From the NCBI GenBank assembly GCA_013398615.1, contig VZSR01000692.1:490770-554769 (forward strand): DNA of 64,000 nt, written 5' to 3'. Origin of the DNA: Brachypodius melanocephalos. Its lineage: Eukaryota; Chordata; Aves; Passeriformes; Pycnonotidae. Shown in pieces: positions 40,701-52,700 of the stretch. Numbering within the stretch: the stretch's first letter is position 1; every line of letters begins with the position of its first letter. A program made the position numbers and the translations under genes. A model generated the notes under the pieces. The model did no database searches and was not told the origin of the DNA. It saw nothing but the letters and a program-made list of their open reading frames with translations.

Positions 40701-43700
40701 CAATTAACTCCTGAGTTTCTGCTGTTTATAGGAGCAGTCAGGATTCATCCCACAGAGAAGGAACAGGAAAAATCTGTACTTGCACTGCCCAGGGTGAACA
40801 AAAGAAAATCCCAAAATGTGACTGGCCTGCAATGGCAAGCTCCGAGCAAGGACAGTCCCACCTTCACCAGAATTTCTGGTATCTCTGTAATTCCTGATAT
40901 CTTTACCTATATAATCACTAGAGCTAGTCATATCAATATAATTTATGTCTTTTTTTATGGCTGCAGCAAAGAATTCAAAAAAATTTGAAATTGAAAAAAA
41001 ATCTCATGAAGACTTACAACCTCTTTGAACTTCAAATTGAAAAAAAAAATCCAAAAATGATCCAATAGTTCTGGCTGAGAGTTTGCCATTGTGGACTCTT
41101 TTGGGAGTTTTGGATCGTATTCCTCCAGGTAACCAAAAGTCACATTGTGTCTCATCCTCTGCCTCCCGTCCTTACCAGTGCCTGACCAGGCAAAGCTTGG
41201 GAGATCCAAGCTTGATGTGAGCTCAGCTGGACACAGGGATGGGACACACACCACAAATGTCAGGGCTCCTCAGCTCCACAAGGAGCCCAAGGAATTTGAT
41301 CAAACATGTCAGGTCACAGGTGGAGCTCTAACTTTAGTGAAGCTCTTGCCCAGAGCAGCTGTGGCTGCCCCTGGATCCCTGGCAGTGCCCAAGGCCAGGT
41401 TGGACACTGGGGCTGGGAGCAGCCTGGGACAGTGGGAGGTGTCCCTGCCCATGGCAGGGGTGGCACTGGATGGGCTCTTAGCTGCCTTCCAACCCAAACA
41501 AGTCTGGGATCCTGTGATTCTATGAAGCTCTGAGCGAACTTTGAGCCATTCCCTCTTGTAAAGTCCAACCTTTCAAAACCAATAAAGTCCTGGACAATGT
41601 TAGTTTTTGCACTGAAAACCAAAACTTGCTTAAAGATCCTTCCTTTCTTCCCTCCTTTCCCTGCCAGCAGCAGCCACCAGCCTGCACAGGTTATTTCAGC
41701 TTCCTGCAGATGCACAGGTAGAGATTCCCATCACTTTCAAGTGATGCCAGAGACAGGGATCTCTGATAGCACCCAGTCAGGCTGATAACAGGCAAGTTTC
41801 AGCACCACTCGGCTGATAATTACACACTTGTGAAAAATACACCAGTTGGCACCATGAGGAAATAGAGAGATTGGAATCCTTTGGAAAGCAAGACAACCCT
41901 CTGGCCCAGTGCAGCACGCAGCTCTGTGCTCTCAGGGCTTACCAGGCACCATACGGGCACTTCCCAGAGATATCCTGAGCCTCCTGTCGCCAGAGGGAGA
42001 CCCCACACTCCACCAGCAACAGAGAGCCCTTCCCTGCACACACCAAAGCACATCCCAACACGAGAATCATGGAATCACGGAATCTCCTGAGTGGAAGGGA
42101 GCCACAAGGATCAGAGTGTCCAGCCCCTGGAGCTGTATGGAAGAACCCAACAGTCCTCTTGCTTTGCTGGTGTGTCCAAACAGTGCCTGAGCCCTCAGAT
42201 CATCAGCCTGGCCTGTCAGCACTCAGATCCACACTGACCCTTCAGATGGATTTTCAGAAATCCTTAATTGCAGAATTCAACCTGAGAGAAGTCACAGAAC
42301 AGGAGCAAACACTCACCATGGGGCTGCAATTCCACAGGGAAATCATGGACACATAAATAACCACTACTGGTTTATCACCATGGAATTTTGTGCTGTTCCA
42401 TTGTCACATTTGTATTTATTATAGGATCAGGCCAAACCATGATTGCCATAATGAACTCTCTTGTTCATACACTAAGAAAACCACCCCCTGCTCCCTTCTC
42501 CTTGTGCTGTTAAAATTACTTGTGCCCTGCAGCACAAGACAGAGAGGTCACAGCATCAATCACCTGTTGAAAATGCTCAGAGCATGCACAGGGAATCTAA
42601 CGTTTATCCCACTTTCCTCACACACCCTGCTAGCTGCTGAGGAACAGCTTTCCCCCCTTCCTTGTTATTAATCAATGTAAATTCTTGTAGTGTTCACTTA
42701 CAAGCAAGTGCAGGAAAGGAAAAGAAAGTACCTGATAATCTCATGTAAATCACAGAATCACAGAGCCATGGAATATCCTGAGCTGGAAGGGTCCCACAAG
42801 GATCACTGAGCCCAACCCCTGGCCCTGCACAGACACCCCACCAGTCCCATCCTGTGCATCCCTGAGAGCCTTGTCCAAACATTCTAGTTTAGCTCCAGCC
42901 AAACAAAAGCATTTTCAAAGACATAAAAGGAATTAAAATACAAGTGTTCTCCCTTGCCCTTCCCTGCATTTAAAATTTTGCTTCCAAAGTGTTGAGAAAG
43001 TGCAGAACTGTGATAGCAGGACTACAACATCCAGAGCTGGATATGCTAAAACATCTTCAAATAACCTCCAAGCAAACAACCCTGCCAAAGAAGGGAGAGG
43101 GAAATCCACACTCACCTGAATGTGGTCCCCCCAGTTCTCCTCAGTCATGGTTTTCTGAAAAGACAAAATCACTGCTGAGCCATCTTAGCAAAGGGAGGAT
43201 GTTCCATACAGCGAACTACAAATGAACACCTCACTGTCCCCACTGGCATCATCTGTGAGCAAGGAATGCACCCTGGGACACAGAGCTCAGCTCCTCAGTG
43301 TCTCCAGCTGGGGCACGGCAGAACACATGGATGGGGGAATTCCAGGAACTCTGACACCACAGCACGTGAAGCATAAAAATTCCTATGCAGTTTGTCCCCC
43401 AACTCTTCATGTCTCCAGCCAGCCCTGGGGAGCCATCCTGAGGGCTCCAGCCAAGGGAGGGATCTCCAGGGCCAGCTGCAAGGCTGAGCCTTCAGAATAT
43501 AAAAATATAATTTTTCTCAACAGTCAAATCATGAAAAATCCGCTGGAATCATGAGGTCTGGGAAATGAAACTTCTAAGTTAACATTCCCATTCTAATGCA
43601 GTTCAGAGCAAAACTTGGGGAGAAACTCAGGAGGGGACCTGCTCTTCTCTCTGCCAGGAACTGAATGAAACCCACCATGAGCCTCACCCCAGAGCTGGCA

Positions 43701-46700
43701 GAGGAAACAGGGACTGTCAGTGTCACTTTAATGGGAAGGTACAAGATCAAACAGGGAGCAAGAGCCTCAAAGAAAACAGCTTTGAGATATCCAAGCATGT
43801 AATTTAAATATTAGTGAGATAAAGGAGCCATTTAACCAGAGCTCAGACACAGCTGAGAATGGTAAACAGAGAGCACCGAAGAGCTCTCAGGAGAAGGGAC
43901 TGTGTCCAGAAACAGCTGCCAAGATACCTTAATGGAAGTAACTGGCCAGCTTGGATACTTTAAATCAAGCAAATTCTCCAAAACAAAGGAAGTGGAAGGC
44001 CAGAGAGAGCAGAACGGCAGATCACGAATCCATTCCCTCTGCTAAACAAATACACCTGGAGAAATGCTCTCTGCTCCCTCTGGGGATGACCATGCTCCCT
44101 ACAGTGATGTCATCCAGCATTAAAGCTCTGAGATGCAGGGGGCCGAAGTGCTCCATCCTCCCCAGCTCCTCTGGCAGGGGGTTTGGCAAGCAGCAAAGAC
44201 AGATCAGAGCCTTCCCTGATGGACTGGGAGGGCTTGGGAGCAGAACTTGAAAAAAAAAATCAAACTTGATCATAAACTATTGATACATTTTGATTATCTC
44301 AAGTTATTAAAATGTAAATGTAACAAAAATTCTCATTCCACACACACAACACAGCACGTACCTCAACAAATCGCTTGTAAAAGAGGTAATTCAGGGTTCT
44401 CAAGTGCCGCTGATTTATGACATTAGGGCAGAGAGCTGAAAGAAGGAAAAAGACATTTAAGTACACAGCATTTCCTGGAAGTTTTACTGTCTAGACATTA
44501 CACTTTTCCTTCCCCAGTATCAGACTGGGTTTGAGGAAGGCAGGATGCCCTCACACTTGGAACAATGAGGGACAGACTCACACACTGTCAGCTTATCTCA
44601 ACTATAAACTGTTATTTACACTTTCATCCGTGATTAGCAATGCTAATTCTCGGGTCTGATATCTCTGCTTCCACCAGCCCTGAGCGATAAGATCCACTCC
44701 CTGGTTCAATATGCTCCACAGTCAATGACTTCACACCTTTAATTAGGCAGCATCCTCACATGGGCACCGCCTCAGTCTCTAAAGGCTGCATTCTTTCGGG
44801 TTTAATTGGACCCGTGTTGTTAATTTATTGAAGCAGTTGTGAACAGCTCACTCAGGATGTAAACTTGTGGCTGAAGTTTATCCGATAAAACACAGATCCA
44901 TGAAAGAGGCTCCCTATCCACACAAAGAGGGTGGGGAATACTGTTGTGCTGAGCTGGCAAGCCACAGTTGTTGTTATTATTTTTATTGCTGTCACCTTCA
45001 TTAGATAGGGCTCATTACAACTGCAAAACCCCAGATCTTCACACAGCACCTTGTTTTGAAACCCACTGCAAGGAGAGATAAAGCTGGAGATAAAAGCCAT
45101 GAGGTGGCTTTAGCACAGCTCTCTGTCAGTCCCTGCTGGATGCTGGGCTGCCTGGACAGGGAAAGGCTTCACCAAAGCCTTCCTTGGGCTTTCAGACGGG
45201 GCTGAAACCATCTCTGGGAGCCAGAGGGAGCAGCCACCAACCCTCATGAAATCCTCTGCAGCCTCCCCTGAATCAGCACCCACAGGGAGAAACTGCTCAT
45301 CCCTTTGTGTGCCCCACACAGGGCATGGCCAAGGACTAAATCCCAGGAGGACAGAGCAATCTCTGGATCCCAGAGCCTGGAGTCACAGGGCTGTGGGTTG
45401 ATGTCCCACTGCTTACAGCAGCTCCTCAGAGTGCCCTGAAGCACCACCTCGGAATGGAACCATCTCAAACAGAAATGCTTAAAGCTGTTATTTGTAAGTT
45501 AATCTTCCACAGTGAGACAACAAATCCTTCCCCTCAAAGCATCTGAGGAAATTACTGCAATTATCACGCAGGATATTGCCCCAGTAAATGTGGTGATCTT
45601 TCCTCTGGGTGTTGTCACAATATCTGGAGGAAAAATCATCAGTTCATGGAAAGGAATAATCTCTAAAGAATGTAAGAGCAATGCAAAAATTAGTAACACC
45701 ACCATGTAACTTAATGTTTTCAAAGCTCTTCAGAAAGAACCGTGGTATGACCACTCCAGGCCACCCAAAAGATCCACTGAACAGCTTTTTCTTTCAGCTT
45801 CTAAAGGAAATATCCAAAACACAGGCTCTGGCAGAACTGGGGGAGCTGAATGCTTGGCTTCTGTGTGGAAAAGACAGAGGAACATGGATGGACTGGATAA
45901 ATATTTGAAGGCACTGGTGACATATTTAATTCTGATGGAGCAAAGGAATTGAGTTTGAATCTGGGTTTCTACATTTTATTACAAAGAACCAGTGAAGAAT
46001 ATGTCAAAAACACACAGAGAGGTTGGACAGAGAACAGACTGAGAGCAGCCCTGGGAGAAGGACCATGGGGTGCTGTGGGTGAGAGCTGGACCTGCNNNNN
46101 NNNNNNNNNNNNNNNNNNNNNNNNNNNNNNNNNNNNNNNNNNNNNNNNNNNNNNNNNNNNNNNNNNNNNNNNNNNNNNNNNNNNNNNNNNNNNNNGTGCA
46201 GATGTGGGCCAGCTGTGGCTCACCTGTGCAGATGTGGCCGTGCACAGCCCTCTCCTGCCCTCTGCTGCCCCGCAGCGCGGCGCTCCCGGCAGCGCGGGGC
46301 CGGGCGGGGGCGGTCACACGGACGGAAATCCCACGTTAAACCAGACGGACAAGTGGGTGCTCAAGCGAGGAAAACATTCCTCCTGGTTCATGTTAAAAAA
46401 CCTCCGGAAGCCCACGGCAAACACTCGCTCAGAAGCGGAGGGGCTCGTCTGTCACAGCCCCAGCACAAACCGCACCGGGGCTCTCAGGTACCCCTGTCTC
46501 CCCTCTGTCCTTCACTCGGATCTCCCTCATTGCACGGAGACACAGCCCAACAGGTGAGGCTGTTACACTTCTCTGAGCACGATCCTTCCTACCTCAGACT
46601 TGGGAATTGTAAACGAAAAACATCACCGAGCTCTGTCTGTGTCCTGGCTGTGCCAAACCACAGCAGAGAACAGACTCAACCACGCCAAGCCTGGGAAGGG

Positions 46701-49700
46701 GCTGTTCTCTCACCTCTGAGATCTGTTTTGACTGAAACTTGCATTTGTAAAGTCGATCTCACACGGTCTCCAAAGACTATTAAGTAATTAGCTTAGAAAA
46801 GCTACAGGCTCGTTAAGCCAGAGCACACTGACCCAGGTGTGAGGAAAGACTCTATAAACCTCAATTTCCTCAATCACACAGCACTTCTGCCCAGCTTCTT
46901 CCTTCCCCAATAAGGGTAATTAAATGAAATCCACACACAGTTTATTGGGACACCTTTGGGACTCAGCAGAAAATCTCCCACTTCCCATGCCCTGTTTGGG
47001 AGTTAACAGGAATACTGAAATACAGCTCTGAAAAAGAACAGAAGGTCTAATCTAAGAGGATGGCTCTATTTTTTTTTTTCCCCTGAGGTGTGAGATCTTT
47101 TTTTAATTGGGCCACCTCCCACGTGGCTCTGAAATTTAGGGCTGACAGTTCCCAGGAGTGTTCCAGGTCTCAGTTGCTGATGGACACCTCAGCTGTGCTT
47201 GGCACTCAGTGTGATTTACCATGAGTGGGCAAGAGTGAGCTCAGCCAGTGAAGTCTCCAAGTCGATTTGGAACTGCAAGAACTGAGTCACACAAAAGTTT
47301 GCCTTCTCATACCCAGAAACCCCATCCTCCTCCAGCCCTTCTCACCAAAGCCACTTCCCTCCCTGCTGCTGCTCTCAGGCTCCCACAGCGAGTGGGAGTC
47401 ACAGGGAGGAGCAGACCCAGAGCAGCCGCAGCATCAGACGAGCCCAGGTGAGGTGACAAGGAGTGTGAGCTCTGCCTCACCACCAGCGTTTGGGGAAGCT
47501 GCTCAGAACAAGAGAAATGAGAGTTTCTTTTATCTGTATGCTTTGCCCAGCCCGCTTACTTTTTGTGTATTTTTCCCTCCCCGTTAGACTTGCTTCCACT
47601 AAAGAATGGAGAAAGAACACCCAGAAATTCAGCAAAAGGGAGGGGAGAGATGGGAAGGCAAAGAAAGTCACGTTATTTCAGCTGCCAGCATTTCCCAATT
47701 CAGTTCCAGCACGCCCAGCACGAAGGCAGCAATTCCTCTGCAGGTATTCATCCCCTTCCAAAGCACTTCAAAGGAGACTAACAGAAATGTGTGAATTCCT
47801 GCTCATAATTACACTTGGTATGATGTAATAAACAAACACCTACTGTCCTGTATGGGACTGTGGGAGTCACTCAGCTCTGGTTTAGCTGAGGTCCAAACCA
47901 GGTGCCTGCACCCCTCTCACACCAGCAGAGCTGGGCAGCCCTCTCGAGAAAGGACTCGCCCTGCACTGCAGACACTGCAGTTTGCATGGGAGAAAGGGCT
48001 GGAAGGGCATTTGTCTGGAAGGAATGGGATCTGTATTTACCCCAAGGAACCTCCTCACCAGTCAAGGGCTGTGGAGGACCAGCAAGATCTGGCCATTATT
48101 ATCAGCAGCTGCAACATCTTGAAAGCATCACCAGGTCAAAGCATGCTGCATCCCAGGGAGTGCACCTGAGCCCAACACATGCTCCTCTCCCAGATTTTTC
48201 TTTTCTTTAATTATTATTTCTCAGGATTTTGCATGTGAACAGTTACATCATTTCACCTCTACCATTATATCACACCCTTGGTGAAGCTTTCACAAGGAAA
48301 GGGGAACAACTCTTTTCTCTTTACAGACCATCACAGAAAACACAGCTGACTGAATGCCTACACTGTCAAGGAGGGAAAACTACTGAAAACTAATGAACTT
48401 CTGGGAAGCTTTTAATTTCTAGATAAATCATCCCCATATGTCTTTCTAGCTTTCACATGAACATACTGGGTCTAATTATATCCACTTCTCCTCCAGTGAG
48501 GGTTTGAAAGGTTTATCTTGTTAACTTTTGAACACCAATCTGAAGATGAGAAGATTAACATGTAATATTGTTGCTAACAGGTGTAACAAGCCCAAAATTT
48601 ATCGTTAGAAACCCCTTTTCAGTCCAAGAAAAGAGAATTGCATACCTTGGGTTGATGATGGAAACCTCTGCAGGGTAAAAGCTAATGGTGCACCTAAAAG
48701 GGTCTGGTGCAAGGCCCCAAAGAGAAGGAAAAACCAGCAGTTCCCACTAAGAACCAAAGCAAAGCAGATTTTGTTAGAGAGCTGCTGGTGAAGCTGCTGG
48801 TGAAGTGATGGAAGATGTGCCACTTCTCTTGCAAGGCTGCAAGAGCCTTAAAATTCTCCCTACCAACTCTAGTTTATGCAAAGAATACAAGCTCCTGCTT
48901 CCCAAGGGTTATCTCCTCCCAGCTGACACAGCTGCAGCTCAAGAAAACAGATCCCCAATGAATAATGATTTGCCTCTTATGTGAGAGGAATGGAGTCATA
49001 ACTCAGAGCTGACCATGGTGTGTTTATGCAGAGCCATGCTGAGGTCAGGATTTATTTCAGATCGTGGCAGAGGCAGTCTATTAGTCACCAGCACTTCATT
49101 CTTCGACAGCACAAAGTGATAATTCCCATAACTTACCAGCTTTGTTTTTCAATATCATTAATTAAACCCTGAAACTCCCCAGGATAAATGACAGCAGAGA
49201 TTCCTTGATGAACATGGAAGAAGACAAATTGACTTTGTCCTCTATTAGAGAGAGAAAACTCCACAATATGTTGCAATATCCCATACCTGGGTCAACGTTG
49301 AATCTCTCCAGGAGCCTGAAGATCAGCTTGCTGAGCACTCTGCGGTTAAATTTTTCAGGTTTGTACCTGGACAGGCCTTGATATGGTCTGTAACAACACC
49401 AGAAAGACACATCTGTGGCATCACCTAAAGGACATTTCCCAAATAGCAGCAGAGGCATTTAACAGCAGAGATATTGGGGTTCGTGGGATGTTGGCAAGGA
49501 CAGGCCCCTGCCTTTCCCAAGGTACAGTGAAAAGCCAACAGCACAACCACACAAATTTCAGTCAACCACTTGAAGCAAGTCCAAAGGCTCATTTTAAACA
49601 AAGAAAGTGAGCAACTCCTTTTCATCTCTTTTTCAGGACTGACAGCAATTCTTACAGCTACACTGTGACTCTGACTGTGCTGCTGGCTCTGAGTGCCAGG

Positions 49701-52700
49701 AGTTATTCGAGTGAGAGGCAATTCAGAAGTGAATGAGTTCATGAGCACAGGAAGGTTAACCACTTGCATCTCTTGTTTTTCTGCCATTTCATCCCAGTGT
49801 TATCTTCCTGCCAAACCTGTACAACCGATACTGAAAGTCACCCTTGTCTGCAGCAAACCACGAGAGGCTGATTGCTCCAACCTCTGTGGGAAGCTTTGAT
49901 ACTGCTCTGCTGCTGGGGTGTCCTGCACAGCTTTCATTCTGACAGGAATGGAGCATCTATCAATAGCAAGGATTCCTCTATCCTACAGGCTGGGTCGTTG
50001 GAGAAGGCTCTTGCACAGCCACCAGAATTTTCCCTTTTCCAGCTGATAAGTCAATATACTGCACCCCCTGATGCTGGGACACGGTCACAGCCAGCCAGCC
50101 AGGGGACAGCCACACAGTGCTCTGGCAGCACCTTGGCCCCAGCTGTTCAGAAAGACAAGTGTTTCTACCTTGTGATGTCTCTGACATTGAAGCTGAGGTC
50201 ACACCACGTGTCCAGGGTGTGCAAGAGCTTCCTCTGGAGCTCGGGATATTCTGCCACATAATCTTCCACCAAATTAGCTTTATCCTGGAGCAGCAGTGGG
50301 GTACACATCTAGGAGAAGGAATTACGTTAAAGCACCACGCCCTTTGATCCCCGTGGAGCATGAGAGCGAGTCCCAACCCTGCCCAAGCCACCAGTGCTGC
50401 CTACAGGAGTGCTGTGACATTTGTGACACAAATATGAGCAAAGCTTCAGTGCAGCAAACTACTGATCTCTGCCTCAGGGATGAGCACAGACAGCATTTGA
50501 TACAGCAGTGGCTGCAGCCAGAAAAACTGGGTAGGAGGTGTAATGGGGGCTAACAAAACACTCTGTGCCTAACCTTGGTGTAAAGGTACATCACAACACA
50601 ACAGGGACTTCTTGGAAATGGAGGGAAGCCTCAGGTGAAAGGCAGTAGGACTTGGAGGGCCCTGATGGATCTCCTGCTGACAAAAGGTGGATCTGATGAC
50701 AGAGGAGCCTGCAGAGGAAATGACTCACCTTCTCTAGATCTTGATCTGGCTGTAATTTCAGCTTAATACTCAGTATGGCTGCCTAGAAAACATGAAAAAA
50801 AATTGTGTATTTAGAAGAATCCCACAGTGGATAAATGGGCATTATTCAAAAGAGAAATAAAAATGCTGTTATACACATTTTTAATGTGTTAATTATTTCT
50901 GTTATGCTGTCAAGCACAAATCCTGCAAACATTTGGCCACAGTCATTCCACAAATGTACAAGAACACTCCTGGCAGAGCTGCATATCCCGAGTAGCAACA
51001 GCCCCTGGAGCAAAAATTAAAGATCAAGCTGCTGGGCAGAAAGCAAGTGAAACACTTGGACAAAACCAGCTGGGATGGATATTTCCTATCAATGTCATGG
51101 TGGAAACACCTGACCCACCACACCTTTCTGAGTGAACTTTACCAGTCTCACTCTGCCTTTGAAATTTTGTAAAACAGTTACATTTTGTGAACGCAACTCA
51201 AGATCTTAAACACTCTGAAATCAAAAGGTTCCAGTTTCTCTAATTCCTGAGTCACTCCACACCCCCAGGGTCACCATAGGCAGCGAGCTGGGAAGAACTG
51301 CATTTTTCCCTTTCACGGGATCTCCGAATGTTTGATAAGCCAAGACCTGCCATGTTCACAAACTGCCCCCACATCAGGATCTTCTGGAACCTGCTGGGAT
51401 GAACTGCAGGAACTCAAGCTCCGATGAGCTGGTTCAGCCACTGCCTGTCCCATCCCAGCTGGGGACCGCAGGAATGGATGAAGCTCTAACTGTGCACGGC
51501 TTGGGGGGCCCAGGCACAGATCAGGATTTGCAGGAGGTTAGAGTGTCTCACTTCTCTAGTGTGTGAGAACACTTGGATCCCAAATACAGAATAAGCACTT
51601 AATGGGTGGCTTTAATACAGTGCCTTGTGTGAGTAACTGGGGAAATTGGGGCAAGGAGCCTTGGAGCACCTCTGTGAGCCAGAGCTGAACTGGGAACCAG
51701 GAATAAGGAGGTTGGACACGGAGTGTCCTTCCAACACCTCTGCCAAGTCAGGCTGCATTTTCCCAAAGGGCTGTAAGCAGTGCTGAAAAGACAATTGTGA
51801 CCCTGCCAGAGCACGTGTGCAGCACTGACCGACGATGGGATGGAATCCACTCAGCTCTTAAATGCCTGTTTATTCAGATGAGGATAAAACCAGTGTGGTA
51901 GGGCTTGGAGGAAAAGCTCTTCTCTTCCATAGGTTTCCTTGCTCGTGGTGATTGATTTTGATTTGAGAGAAAGACGAGGAAAATGACGCATTTGTCAAAA
52001 TGGATGCATGTTAGAACTGTGCTATTTGTTGGAATATAGAATCATAAAGCCCACTTATCTGCAACCCCCTAGCAGTGAGCAGGGACACCTTCAGCTGGAT
52101 CTGGTTGCTAAGAGCTGCTGTCCAGCCTGACTTGGAATGTTTCCAGGGATGGGGCAGCTACAGCTTCTCTAGGCAACCTGTGCCAGGGCCTCACCACCCT
52201 CACTGTAAAAAACTCTCCTAAATCTAATCTAAATCTTCCCTCTATTAGTTTAAAACCATCACCTCTTTTCCTACCATTCCAGGCCCTGCTAAAATGTTTG
52301 TCTTCCTCCAGGGAAAAAGAACCCCCACTATTACATGTCGCCTGCATGAAACTTTTCTGGAAAAAACCCAGAAGAATAACCCAAGTAGGGGCAGGTATAT
52401 GCCATGAAATGCATTTCCTGTGATCACCCAAATGCCACCTGAACTCACCCCATCACTGGCAGCACATGTCCTACAGAGCCACACAAGCACTACAGACACC
52501 TCACAGCTCATCCCTGCTCACAGCAGCAGCAGTGGATTATGTTCCTTTCTTGGGAATTCGTGCCTGTATTTCACCCACTGCATCACAGATCGAGTGTGCA
52601 AAAGCAGAGAACAAACACACGCCATGGAAGTTCAGCTGCTCAATCCTACTGCCTCACTTAGAACTGGGAAAACATCAGGGTTTTCTGTTTGTTTTGGTTT

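Larger units (their letters stand above)
26220..43115 (-). other. EXD3: EXD3 intron (16.9 kb, with assembly gap)
   Basis: Largest intron in the window, between coding exons g and h. It holds at least eight CR1 fragments in both orientations, a 100-N gap (30466-30565) beside an 11-bp tandem repeat, a 17-bp tandem duplication near 40018, and several AT-rich repeat-free blocks (about 28780-29050, 34780-35150, 36600-36860, 38600-38790). The protein reads WGDHIQ|STVGDN across it as in the orthologue, so no EXD3 exon is missing in the gap. Confidence 0.85.
44436..49286 (-). other. EXD3: EXD3 intron (4.9 kb, with assembly gap and CpG-rich patch)
   Basis: Intron between coding exons e and f. Notable contents are a candidate conserved non-coding block (44590-45060), an imperfect inverted repeat (45555-45685), a 100-N gap (46096-46195) followed by a 30-bp minisatellite and a CpG-rich segment (46250-46480), and an AT-rich block near 48400-48620. 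Confidence 0.85.

Noticed and set aside
46215..46787. 190-residue plus-strand frame after gap 2
   Set aside because: It starts in the minisatellite and passes through the CpG-rich patch. It has no recognisable domain and no evident splice structure, though the CpG patch itself is kept as a finding.
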